64,000 nt of DNA from Mucor racemosus (lineage: Eukaryota; Mucoromycota; Mucoromycetes; Mucorales; Mucoraceae). The notes under the pieces were generated by a model. The model was not told the origin of the DNA, ran no database searches, and was given only the letters and a program-made list of their open reading frames with translations. Of this stretch, positions 1 to 10,872 are shown one piece after another. Made by a program: the position numbers and the translations under genes. Position 1 is the stretch's first letter, and each line of letters starts with the position of its first letter. Location of the stretch: positions 1,674,001 through 1,738,000 of the forward strand of contig JAPEHQ010000006.1 of the NCBI GenBank assembly GCA_027405735.1, written 5' to 3'.

Positions 1-653
1 ACAGCGAATGAATCATAAACTAATAAACAAAATAGGCGATATCGGTTACTATAATAGAGACATAAAATTTTCTAATGGAAAAACCATCTGTCATATCATA
101 CATTCATTAAAAAATTGAAAAAACGAACCCGTAGAGCGACGCCGTAATTGAGTATAGCAAGATTGAGCGGCTAAGTCTCTTATGCTATGGTATATCTAAG
201 TTTTAAATAAAAATGCATTTCTTTTTTTTAACTTTTCATATATTTAACCACGTACGGTCTGAAAATTCAGTTTTTGTAGCGGACATTTTCGGGGCCCATT
301 TTATCCTTACCATTACTCATGATTTTCATCAAAAAATAGAAAAATCAAATTTTAATACCAAAATCAACGTTTAAATATACTACATTATGAGAGAAAATTG
401 TAGCAATAGCTAATACGCACCTTATAAAAACTTAATATTAAATGTTAAGTAATGAAAATTTGTACTTTTGTCCGAAAAACGGTTTTTTGATTAAAGGATT
501 TTCATGTAATATTTTGCAATAAAAATATTGTATATTTTTTATTGAGCAAATAGAGCGTTAAACGTTGTATATATGTATATTTTTTGTTTTTATAATTGGT
601 AGTATAATTAACTCTAGATTTGCAAAACTAAAAAAAAAAAAATTAAAAAATGT
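1..653 (+). mobile_element. R1 element copy A, left part (split by transposon)
   Basis: This stretch is near-identical to 8484-9116 (copy B) and 25099-25744 (copy C), so it is the interior of a dispersed element called R1 here. It begins before the window and stops at 653, where the transposon at 654-5709 is inserted. The R1 sequence resumes at 5718 exactly as in the uninterrupted copies. No gene is visible in it. It contains the GC-richer core (about 120-185) present in most R1 copies. Confidence 0.85.
646..653. repeat. 8-bp target-site duplication, left
   Basis: AAAAATGT at 646-653 is repeated at 5710-5717, immediately outside the two ends of the transposon. Unoccupied R1 copies (for example around 9107-9120 and 25740-25755) contain this octamer once, running straight into CAAAATTGATGATCTGG. 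That is the empty-site evidence that the duplication was made on insertion. Confidence 0.9.
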
Positions 654-679
654 GGCTCCGTGGCCATAACTGGGGTTTG
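654..679 (+). repeat. Left terminal inverted repeat
   Basis: Starts GGCTCCGTGGCCATAACTGG. Compared with the reverse complement of the right end, 20 of 26 positions agree, the best block being GCCATA-CTGGGGT. It abuts the target duplication directly. Confidence 0.85.
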
Positions 680-690
680 ATCCGACTAGA

Positions 691-732
691 TTTTTTTTTT
701 TTCAGGAGGGCGAAGCCTTCCTGAAAAAGAAA
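691..732. repeat. Inverted repeat (hairpin) inside the transposon's left end
   Basis: A T-run followed by TTCAGGAGGGCGAAGCCTTC and then CTGAAAAAG folds into a stem of about 12 bp with one bulge and a small GC-rich loop (GCGAAG). It lies between the left terminal repeat and the 3' end of the transposase gene. It could be a transcription-end or 3'-end signal, or a protein-binding site; nothing else in the sequence decides. Confidence 0.5.
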
Positions 733-1006
733 AAATTCGGTAAAATGTGCATTAATTAATGAAAATATGTCATTTCGATTAAAAAATACTAAACACATTA
801 AATCCTAGCTTAAATGTATCTATATTTCCAAGTTATTGTATATATATACATTAGATTAAGATCAAATTTGTGTAAATTGAAGAATGAAAAAAAGCAGGTT
901 TATGAGACATTGGATTGTTTTATTGAATCTGTAGTCGATAATTTCAGTTTAATGACTTGAGTTAGTGGTGATAATGAGTAATAACTTGGATAAAAAATTT
1001 ATAAAT

Positions 1007-4000
1007 CTAAGGCGAGTAATGCTTGCAGTTTTTTATATGTTGTTTTCCTGGACATTTATACATGTTTTCAGGATCAATTGCTTTACATCTGGTACACCTT
1101 CTTGTTCTAGGTTTTTTTACAGAATTAATATCAGTTGTCAAAAGTACAGGACCTGCAATGAGTTGAGAGTGATCAGGCTGTAAAGGATCATCAGATTTTC
1201 TCTTGTTTGAAGTTAGTGGAGCAAATGAGAGACTACCTCGAAGAGGTGATGGGAGAATAGCAGGAGGAAAAGATGCAGCTGGTCTTTTTGAAGAATCAAC
1301 TGCGTTCTTAACTTTTTTGATCATCTCTGCATTTTGAGGGATCTTGACACAGTCTTTGTAGGTATTGTTACTTTGATACTTATTGAAAAAAGATTCAAGA
1401 ATCTCGGGTATCTTATAAAACACTACTGGCTGCTGATTTTCTTTGAGTTTTCCATTAGTGTGATTGCAGCGTTTACACCATTCTTGAGCCATTTCCATGA
1501 AATCGGGGTTGGTCTTTTCATGCATTTTCAGATCATTGTATATGTTCCAAAACAGTATTCTCTCTTCATCTGTATGTACAGGTACAATAGCATACTTCAC
1601 ATTCTGGCAGCTTGCAAGATATTGATACTGGGATAAATTTAATTTCGAGGCTTTAATCAATGGTAATGCAGAGAGCTGCAAAACTTGGGTAACCAAGGAA
1701 TAACTACTAGAATCAACATCACTAGCAATGCCATCATCAGAAACATCTTCAGTATCAGTAGGCTTGTTTGAAGGCGCATCTTCGTTCTTTGCAGAGTCAG
1801 ATTCGTTGAATGGCAACATGTTGAAATATGCTCTTGCAACGTCTGATATAGGACAAATACCGAAAGTTCCACCTTTTGGATCAAAATGGATAGCATTACC
1901 ATCAGGATCATGGTAAGATCCTTGTACTGTAAGACCGAGTTCACTTTTTAAATGGTTGATGCCATGAGTTAGCCAAGGATTGTAATGACCAGTATGCTTT
2001 ATATTGTATCGATTCAAAGAACCAACCTTGAAGAAAATATTTAGTAACAAGCTCTTTCATTTAACTTATAATATACTTACATCAGTATTATGTCGAAGCC
2101 TATAATCGGCTAATAGACAATTTGTCAATCTAGGGGAAGCATTATACATCGAGAATTTCCTTATAATATTGGTGTGAACACCACCCTCCAAACTATTGGT
2201 TCCTCTGACACAGCGATAGACTGGGAGACCGAACTCATCAATTCTTCTTGTATAATATAAAGGTACACCAACAGGATCCGAAATATGGCCTTTACTGATT
2301 GCATCGAGAATCTTGGCAGCTTGAGATTGACATTGTTTGTCGAACAGTTTTAGACCAGTCTTGAGATCCAATGAATTACCATAATGGCTAAAGAGAGCTG
2401 CAACAACCGGATAAAGTTGCTTTGGAGGAGGAATTGTGCGTCTAATCCGTTTGGAAATCCAGCTAGGCCTTGCTTTTACCATACGGTCCCAGGTTATCTG
2501 GTTGCGTTTTAAGGCTTCGGTAACCCGTTTCTTGTCTTCTTCATTCACGAGAAACAAAGCATCTCGAAAACGAGCCATAAACTCCTTGTGCATTCCATGC
2601 TTCTCCGAAACCGAGATGAAATCCATTAGGTGAAAAGCGTCTTTAAGCACCAAAGTTGGAATAGTAGCAGCCTCATCAGCTTGTAAAGGAGTTTCATCTT
2701 CAATATCACTTCTGGCTGTACGCAAACAGCGGGTATCGACGTTAATAATCAGGAACTCATCCTTAATAGCCTCAAAGGTTATTCTATTTCTATCGGAACT
2801 TCTGTTATCGTGGCTACAAATTGGTGCAAGAGCTCTATACTTGAAGACATTCAAGACCTTCACCGGCAAACATTTACTACAACCTTCGGCTCTTTCAACA
2901 ACCTTTCCAACGGCTAATTGGCGACCTCTACATGTATTTGACGTAGCATATAGGTTGACATACGTGTTAATAGATACAGGTTTCTTAATAATACAATTAA
3001 GTTGTGGCAAAGCATCCATTGCGGCATTCAAATGTAAAGCTACATACGCATCATTTGCAGCATATTCTCTTTGCTCCTTGGTAAGATCGGAGGACTCCCA
3101 ATCACCGCATCTTATTCCAACTGGCTTTGGTAAGTACTTTCCAAAAATGTCTTGACAGAGACTTTGTAATGAGCACCCCTTCAATTTGTCCACGTAGCCT
3201 AACTCCAAATACTTGCTGCTTAATTCAATAAAAGCAAATGTATCATAGCTAGCTTTAGAAATTGCATAATCTCGGGACAGCTTCATAAGATCTTGCTTGA
3301 CAGAACGTCCAATCTTTACAACATCATTACATTCAAGCAGAGTTTTGAGGTGTCTTGGTAAGTGAGCTCTTTTCTTCAAATGGAATAAGTAAACATTGTC
3401 TTGATGCGCAATTTGTATTAAAGAAACCTTCTGAACGATTGTTTTAGTTCTAATCAGATTAACATTCCATTCGCAGTCGAAGCCAATGTAAACTGGAATA
3501 ACTTCGCCGGTATTGGGGTCTGTTTGCAAATAATCAAGAATTCTTGACGCCATTAAATCCATCTGTTTGCCTGCTGAAAGATATAAAACTGTGACATTAT
3601 CAGGGACCTTATAATGAGGGAGATTGGGATTTCCTTCTATTTCACTATTTGTGTGGACAACATTTTTTGTCAATGAAGGTATCCATTTTTCCAAAGATTG
3701 CTGATCACCAACGACATTATCAGTGTAAAACACCTTTGGCTCGGGTTGTTGGTTTGCAAGGTATGTCTTCATCATCTGAGCAAAGCTTTCTTCTAATTGG
3801 GGAAGTGATTTAGTTGATGCTAAGACCATCATGCGAATTTCTTCAAATTCATTGCACAACGTATACAAAGCAGTAAAGATAGAGACACCATTTAATTGTG
3901 CGATTTGCTTGATTATCTTAAAAGTATGATCTCCTTTTAGTATAATACCACCAAGCTTCATCATCTCAGAATCAACACGGTCCTTGATATTATCCATGTA

Positions 4001-5191
4001 GCTAGTATACACATATCCAATATAAGAAGCCGAAGGAACACTACCGTTGTAACCTTTTTTATCATGGAATTCAGAAAACTCGGCTGCCTTCCCATTCCCA
4101 AAGGAGTTATTTGACTTATGCGAATAAGCTGCAGCAAGATATTGATACTGGAGTTTATCGTATCTTAAATGATGCATTTCTTGAAGGGTTTTGTGCAGAC
4201 GTCCTGGACCAACTGAATTTTGCATCAATGGACGTAATAGGTCAACTAACATTATTGAAATACCAGATTTGTGAGTTAAAAGAGCCGGGAAATCACTTTG
4301 TACATGGTAAGGAAGCTGTCGGATGACTTCACTGTCGTAACCTGTATAACTATGCTTCGTATTTTTGGAACATACATAGCGAGAAGACATCATATAAAAT
4401 GAGCTAAAATAAGTAGTTTAATTATAAAGTTGTCATAGATAAAAATATTATTACTTACTCGTTGACATCAATAATACGGCGAGCATTTTCCAAAAAGCCT
4501 TTAACATTTAGATTACTATCACATTTAGGACAAGAAAGTTTTGATTCACCCGGCATTAAATATTGAGGAAACCACAAAAACAAGCGAGGCATGTATAACA
4601 CATCCGGCCTTGGCCATCCTTGATTATGGTACACATTAAGATTAAAGCTAGGACTACCTTGAGATACCCAGAAAGTCTTTCCTTCAGTGTATTCGGAAGG
4701 CGCTTTACCACGATTTGGGCCCTTTCGCAATCTATCAAGAACCTTCTTCGTTAAAATGTCCACTGGACTATCTTCTATGATTTGAAGAAACTCTTCTTCT
4801 TCTTTATGGATAGTAGACATATTGATAGGAAGAGTATCTTGATCTTCATCATCGTCATCATCGTCATCATCAGCGTCTAAACCGTCGTCTAAAGGCACAA
4901 AGGTAGCATTGAGATTCTGGTTTGCGATTACATTTGCCTATGTTTACATATTGTGAAAATATTAGAACGCTGCTTAACATTAATGATAGCAACTTTTAAG
5001 ATTACCTCAGAATTAGAGTTTTCGGCTAATAGAATCGAGTCAGAACTTGATGTCTCGTTTGATGGAGAACTACTTTGATTGTTTGATTCGGTCATGAAAA
5101 ATGAGTTCAATATCTTTTGAGATGGGTCTATTATCTTTTTGTTTCTAGAACCATTTTTTCGGCCACGACCAATATTGTTAGACTTAGTCAT
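1007..5191 (-). CDS. DDE-type transposase with inserted DEDDy 3'-5' exonuclease domain
   Basis: Four exons: 5191-5006, 4937-4459, 4403-2081 and 2026-1007, all with GT-AG introns (68, 55 and 54 nt), giving 1,335 aa in one frame. Order of parts: basic N-terminus (residues about 8-19); Asp-rich run (79-96); zinc-ribbon-like region with C198xxC201 and C233, resembling the fungal DUF6729 region; then GDHTFK (D380) and YTDNVVGD (D450), which look like the first two catalytic Asp of an RNase-H-fold transposase. Next a WRN/RNase D-like exonuclease, about 515-690: FDCEWN (D531, E533), KQD (D593) and YAANDAY (Y669, D673), a complete DEDDy set. Then DAFHLMD (D810, H813), similar to the MULE CxxH site, and RGTNSLEGG (E961), the candidate final Glu. 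The C-terminus has C1307xxC1310, C1321 and C1330. Exonuclease call is strong; transposase reading is motif-based inference. The ATG at 5191 is the first in frame. Confidence 0.85.
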
Positions 5192-5508
5192 TTTTTGAAT
5201 CAATTAGAATAAGAAATCTAAGATAATGAAGCACAACTCGAAGGTTTTATTATGACAGATTTTACATATTTATATATTTTTATTAACTCTCAGGGGTTAA
5301 GATTGCGATTAATTGACATTTCAAGGTCAAGCAGGGTTATTAAGACCCCTTCATTTTAATAATAAGATTAATTTTTAACTTATTGGGGTTTAATGTATGA
5401 TTATTGTTATTTGGCTATGAAACTTCTCAACAAGATTCACTTGTTTTATCATTTTTTCTGTAGATTGTTGGATATTATCTGTTGAAATCAGGCACATTTT
5501 GTACATTT

Positions 5509-5660
5509 AAACTCAAAATGATATTTTTAAACTCAAAAACTAATATTTGAAGCTCAATAACTAATATTTCAATCTCAATAACTAGAATTAAAACCCAATA
5601 ACTAGAATTCGAAGCAATTTTATTGGCTTACAAATAAATTCAAACCCAATAACTAGATTA
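5509..5660 (+). repeat. Subterminal 21-bp tandem repeat array of the transposon
   Basis: Five adjoining degenerate units of 20-21 nt start at 5509, 5529, 5550, 5571 and 5591, each reading about AAnCTCAATAACTAnnATT. A sixth, detached unit lies at 5642-5660. The array sits 50-200 bp inside the right end, upstream of the transposase gene. Such arrays are commonly transposase-binding sites; here that is inference from position. Confidence 0.75.
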
Positions 5661-5683
5661 TCCGACCACTTGATTGGATAAAA

Positions 5684-5709
5684 CACACCCCAGCTATGGC
5701 TTGAGAGCC
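5684..5709 (-). repeat. Right terminal inverted repeat
   Basis: Reads, on the minus strand, GGCTCTCAAGCCATAGCTGG followed by GGTGTG. It mirrors the left end and is followed directly by the second copy of the target octamer. Confidence 0.85.
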
Positions 5710-5717
5710 AAAAATGT
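5710..5717. repeat. 8-bp target-site duplication, right
   Basis: AAAAATGT, identical to 646-653. The following bases (from 5718) continue the R1 sequence as in copies B, C, D and E. Confidence 0.9.
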
Positions 5718-6404
5718 CAAAATTGATGATCTGGACAAAAATAATTTTCTAAATTAATATTCCGCTTATAAGCTTTATAAGTCTTAAAAATAAGAGATTT
5801 TATTATACTTGAGAACTTTTTCAAGAATTTACGATGCTGCTGTACCCACTTGATTCAAGCTTATTACTTTAAATCTTTATACATGTTAATATTGTGTGGT
5901 GGTTCATTTGATGATAATATAATCTTACTTTATAATTATTGCGCTAGAGGTGATTTACATTAAGTTGTAGTCTTACATCTCCAATAATATTATAAACATA
6001 AACATGGCCATCGCTGGAACCTATTGCCGTCTTTTTACTCTCTTTATCCCAATCCAGTTTATTCAATGCTTTACCAGAGCCAACTTAAGTACTTACAATG
6101 GTTCCTCGGTATTTGCATTCAAATTCTATAAATTAAATTGACTGGCTCCATCTACAGTAGTATCAAACGTATCATCATCCCGCCTTATGATAAATGTTAG
6201 TCTAAAATCAGAAACATCCTATTGTCATTGTTATAAGCTATGAAAAGCTTGATTTTTAATAATACAGCAATTAAATAAAAAACAAGACGATACTAATAGT
6301 ATATGGTGAGTATTTAACATCTAAGTAAATAAGTTTGATAAAGTATGCTTTTAAACCCTTTTAAAAATCTTGAGGCAAATGCAACATCTTGGTTCTGTAA
6401 TTGT
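5718..6404 (+). mobile_element. R1 element copy A, right part (truncated)
   Basis: Continues R1 after the inserted transposon and matches 9117-9470 and 25746-26420. Like copy C, and unlike B and D, it keeps the longer segment after position 6070. It stops at about 6404, where another repeat begins, so its right end is lost. It contains a copy of the captured WD40-like fragment, annotated separately. Confidence 0.8.
5990..6170 (-). pseudogene. Captured dynein intermediate chain-like WD40 fragment (copy A)
   Basis: On the minus strand, broken frames read VDGA, then KALNKLDWDKESKKTAIGSS and DGHVYVYN. This resembles the final WD40 repeats of cytoplasmic dynein intermediate chain. The fragment lies inside the R1 element and is shared by other R1 copies. 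Stops and frame breaks show it is not translated as a whole. Identification is from motif memory, not from a search. Confidence 0.55.
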
Positions 6405-6760
6405 CGTATATTTTCAGGAGGATTGATAAATAATACTTAAAAAAGAATACAATTATAAAAGAATGAGTAATTAACCAGTTCTTCAACTGTGAAATGTCAA
6501 AAGAGTCTATATAAATAACCTTGCCAGAATATTACACTTTTATTAACAATACATCCTTTGGATGTATTTATATACATTAATTATAACTATTACTAGGGTT
6601 TTACTATCTAAGAATATGATGTAAGTCAATGATCCGCATTGATTTACTGTAACACTAATTATAGACTGTGACCTTGGATGTGAGACATACAGTAGGATGA
6701 GTATTGACATAACAATAAGATGCAGGTATCGAAATACCATACAAAAATTAAGGTTCGACT
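6405..6760 (+). repeat. R5 and R4 repeat fragments
   Basis: 6405-6485 recurs inverted at about 28742-28832 (called R5). 6490-6760 recurs at about 10540-10800 and, inverted, at about 50530-50725 (R4). R4 has a small palindrome, ACATCC/GGATGT, near its start, no coding capacity and a length of about 260 bp, as expected for a MITE-like element. Exact ends were not determined. Confidence 0.6.
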
Positions 6761-6889
6761 GTATTGCTATTAATTATTCAAAGGCTTATTTTAAGTAAAG
6801 CATAAATACAACCTACAACATTATCAGCCTAATAACGGATTTAACTTGAAAAGCATAAGATGATACAACCGGATTCGAAAAAAGTCCAT

Positions 6890-7318
6890 AAAATCTGGAA
6901 TGCCCAAGATTTAGAATAAATATTGTAGCAAGAAAAAATGTATAATTTAATAAAGGAGCTTGTTAAATTAAATCACATACAAAAACTGAAGATTGTTTTT
7001 ATTTAATATCAATAATTTGTCCTATTTATATACAAATTTTATATTACATTTATCCGTTGTTGGATCATTATTGGATCGATTATATCTTTCTGACATTCCA
7101 TGTCAAATCAATCTATTTACATTAGTAACACAGCATATTTAAGTTGAGCTTATTTTATATAGCTAAATCCAACAAGTGGATATGTCTCACATATCCTGTT
7201 TCCTGGACCTTACTTTAGAACAATAAGAACAATCAAGAATGTTACCACAGATCAGTTAGCTAACTTCTTATCAATAAAGATTACAAATTAAAAGGTTTAT
7301 TATCTTACAAATAACCGG
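6890..7318 (+). repeat. R2 repeat, copy 1
   Basis: The segment from about GCCCAAGATTTAGAATAAAT to CAAATAACC recurs at 21805-22605 (with about 390 bp more in the middle) and, inverted and degenerate, at about 51740-52045. It is non-coding, with no clear terminal repeats. Confidence 0.65.
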
Positions 7319-7362
7319 TGGATGCAACAAAATCACAAATTTAAAGGATTCATATGTAAAAG

Positions 7363-10300
7363 CACTAAGGCCAACCTGTGCTGCACAAGATGATTTTGTT
7401 GTGCCCAGGTGGGCTGCACACTATAGCCTGAGCTGTTGTGCCACTGAATAATGGCTAAAAAGATAACACGATGCACATGGGTACAACAAAAGAAACTGCA
7501 CACAAGCACAACGAAAAGCCTACTGTATATGTGCAGAATTATAGATTCTGTCCATGTGCATGACATTAATCCCATGAGTGCGTAATAGTAGAATTGGCCA
7601 TTAGCATATCATTATCCTTATTTGTGCATAATAATAAAATCGGACCATGAGAATAATGAGCTGATCGTATGGGCACAAATTGGTTTGTACATGACCATCA
7701 CGCCGTTCTCAAAATTCCATTGCATTTTTCACTGGAATAATGGGTTTTTAAATTACATTTGCTTTTATTAATATAGATTATTATAGACAATAATACAATT
7801 CAATGCGTTGTTGATGTAGAGCAATACATGCAAGCCGAAACTAAGGTTATAAACGTTACTTTATCACACATAAAATTTAAACAAATTAATCTTCTTTAAA
7901 CTTACTATTTTAGTTTACGATTATCAGCTGTAAAAAGATTGGTTTTCAATCATAGCTACGATCAAAACTATGGTTATTATACAAGACATCAGATTATTCT
8001 TTTTTTATTTTTGTTCTATATCATTTGAAAATTTATCACTTTCCTGGAACATTTCTTGAGTTTGTAGCCAGATCTAGATTTTCATTGAATAGATGTAGAT
8101 ATCGTTGCCTTTTTTGATTTGATCTGGTAATCATCAAGAAATACGTCCAACAATACAGTAGCAAATAATGATATTTGATCTTAGTATGCGGTTAAATAAA
8201 AATATCAGTCTCCAATATAGACTGCTACTATCTATATCAAAAATATCAGTTCCTTATGTTAGCATGCGTATTCAGATAAAAGAAAAGTATATCAGCTTAA
8301 TAATAGCATGATATGCCTTATCAAACGGTGGATATATCCTTGGAATATGAAAACAAAAAGAGAGAAACAACACACGTAGAAAAGGATTTTACAAGGCTTT
8401 ACATTATTTAGCGCAATTAAAACCCTGCTAAATTACACATTTCAGCCAATGTAAAGGCAGCATTACAGCGCATAAACCATAAATGAAACAAAATAGGCAA
8501 TATCTGCTATTATCATAGAACCATACATTTTTCTATTAGAAAAACCGTCTGTAATACCATACATTCGTTACAAAATTGCAAAAACGAGCCCGTAGAGCGA
8601 CGCCATAATTGAGCATAGCAAGATTGAACGGCTAAGTCTCTTGTACTATGGTATATCTAAGTTTTAAATAAAAATGCGTTTCTTCTTTTTTAACTTTTCA
8701 TATATTTAACCACGTACGGTCTGAAAATTCAGTTTTTGTAGCGGACATTTTCGGGGCCCATTTTATCCTTACCAACACTCATGATTTTCATCAAAAAATA
8801 GAAAAATCAAATTTTAATACCAAAATCAACGTTTAAATACACTACATTATGAGAGAAAATTGTAGCAATAGCTAATACGCACCTTATAAAAACTTAATAT
8901 TAAATGTTAAGTAATGAAAATTTGTACTTTTGTCCGAAAAACGGTTTTTTGATTAAAGGATTTTCATGTAATATTTTGCAATAAAAATATTGTATATTTT
9001 TTATTGAGCAAATAGAGCGTTAAACGTTGTATATATGTATATTTTTTGTTTTTATAATTGGTAGTATAATTAACTCTAGATTTGCAAAATTAAAAAAAAA
9101 AAAATTAAAAAATGTCAAAATTGATGATCTGGACAAAAATAATTTTCTAAATTAATATTCCGCTTATAAGCTTTATAAGTCTTAAAAATAAGAGATTTTA
9201 TTATACTTGAGAACTTTTTCAAGAATTTACGATGCTGCTGTACCCACTTGATTCAAGCTTATTACTTTAAATCTTTATACATGTTAATATTGTGTGGTGG
9301 TTCATTTGATGATAATATAATCTTACTTTATAATTATTGCGCTAGAGGTGATTTACATTAAGTTGTAGTCTTACATCTCCAATAATATTATAAACATAAA
9401 CGTGGCCATCGCTGGAACCTATTGCCGTCTTTTTACTCTCTTTGTCGCAAACCAGTTTATTCAATGCTTTACCAGAACAAACTTACTTTTGACCTATACA
9501 AATTGATTTACTAGTAAAATTAATTAACAGGTTCATAAGTAATGATTATGGTGTACCTTTGAAAGTTGGTAGTGGTATACAAGACAACAACTTGTTTTCC
9601 TCTTCTTAGCTGTTGGCCACTAAATAAAAACAAATACTTTTTAGAAACTAAATAGACTAACATGAGTTTATTCATTCATTAATTCATTGAAATCAAGTAA
9701 ATACTTTACATACTTGTATAATAATCACCCATTTTTCTGTAGGTAGATATCGACTTTAGACCAAAAAAAGCATTGATTACAAAGTAGGTGATGAAGCAAA
9801 ATGATTAAGTCTTGGATGCTTTTTTTATTCGAGGAAGATTTTATAACGCGCCCTAACATTAATAGTTGATAATTCATTTCCAAATATGCAATAGAAGAAA
9901 CATGTACTTGTACCTGTTACTTGATTTCAGTTTATAAAAAATATCGGTCTTTTTATTGTAGTTTTAAACATAAACAAAAGAGTGGAGAAGAAAACAGAAA
10001 AATAATCCTAAATCAGTCGATTTTGTGTGTTTCAAACAGAAATTTACAAAGGCATACTGTAAATACTTTTAGTGTTGCTAAACAGGTTGTTGTTGTTTTC
10101 GTTGTTCCCATTTGGTCCCCGAAAGAAGAACATGGGCAGAACTCTTTCAAACCCCAAATTTCAAATTGATATATCTCGTCAATTAAGGCAATTTTGTTGA
10201 ATCAAAGTAACTCACATTTGCTTCAAACCGTTCAAATTATTTTTGTTATTAATTAATATTATAATTGATATACTTCAGTAAATTGACTAAAAAAACTTGA

Positions 10301-10405
10301 TCTCATTGCTCTGCCCATCTGGGCTGCCTGATCTGCACAAAAGCTTTTATTCTGCCCATCTGTGCAGATCATTATGCCCCTGGGAAGCATAGTTCGACCG
10401 TAGTA
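7363..10405 (+). mobile_element. R1 element copy B, full length, CACTA-like ends
   Basis: A 3.04-kb element starting CACTAAGGCCAACCTGTGCT and ending ACCGTAGTA. In copies C and E the ends read CACTACGGCC and GGCCGTAGTG, so the family has CACTA-type inverted ends with many short CTGCAC/GTGCAG motifs just inside both ends, typical of CACTA (EnSpm) subterminal regions. No transposase is encoded, so it is presumably non-autonomous. The T-to-G change at the last base and the absence of an obvious 3-bp target duplication leave the superfamily assignment tentative. Confidence 0.65.
9395..9475 (-). pseudogene. Captured dynein intermediate chain-like WD40 fragment (copy B)
   Basis: Shorter version of the fragment in copies A and C. 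The minus strand reads ALNKLVCDKESKKTAIGSSD then GHVYVYN. The upstream part seen in A and C is missing because copies B and D lack a segment of up to 1.25 kb present in copy C. Confidence 0.5.
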
Positions 10406-10539
10406 AAATGTTATGCCAGGAGATTACTGTATATCAATCTCAAAGCTAAAATATGTACTAATAACTCATTAAATAAAAAATAAAGGAAAATTGTTATAAA
10501 ATAAAAAAGCACACTAAAACTAAAGAACTTTATTGTACG

Positions 10540-10800
10540 ATCTGAAATGTCAAAATGGTCTTAAGAAATAATCTTGCCAAAATATTACACTTTTTATTAA
10601 CAATACATCCAGAGGATGTATTTATGTACTCTTTATTATAACTATTACACAGAATTACTATCTAAGAACATTACACCAATTTATTAAGACGCATGTGAAT
10701 CAACCTGGACACCTGTTGATTTACTATAATACCGAATATCGACTGCGACCTTGAATGTGCGACCTAGGATATGATATTGACATAACACGATCAAAACATC
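10540..10800 (+). repeat. R4 repeat, second copy
   Basis: Matches 6490-6750 over most of its length, including the run around AATATTACACTTTTATTAAC followed by ACATCCAGAGGATGT. Non-coding. It lies about 140 bp right of R1 copy B. Confidence 0.6.
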
Positions 10801-10849
10801 TTTTTTTATATTCACATTCTCTAATTATATGACTAGTCTAAAATGGGTC

Positions 10850-10872
10850 TATATATATATATATATATATAT
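10850..10872. repeat. (TA)n microsatellite
   Basis: About eleven TA units. A shorter one lies at about 11236-11254. Confidence 0.9.

Larger units (their letters stand above)
654..5709. mobile_element. Complete DNA transposon with exonuclease-bearing DDE transposase
   Basis: A 5,056-bp element bounded by imperfect terminal inverted repeats (20 of the first 26 positions match, sharing GGCTC and CTGGGGT) and flanked by an 8-bp direct repeat. It interrupts R1 copy A, and the rejoined flanks equal the uninterrupted R1 sequence. It contains one gene on the minus strand (5191-1007), a 21-bp repeat array near its right end and a hairpin near its left end. The transposase pattern (D, D, DxxH, E) and the 8-bp duplication fit a Mutator/MULE-like or related superfamily. 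I do not know an established family with this exact architecture. The gene has no internal stop or frameshift, so the copy may be young or active. Confidence 0.88.

Noticed and set aside
5509..5660. Short regular repeats as a CRISPR array
   Set aside because: Units adjoin without spacers, the genome is eukaryotic and the array is part of a transposon end.
7333..7575. 80-codon open frame, minus strand
   Set aside because: It lies in the CTGCAC-rich subterminal part of R1 copy B, has no motif and is not open in copy C.
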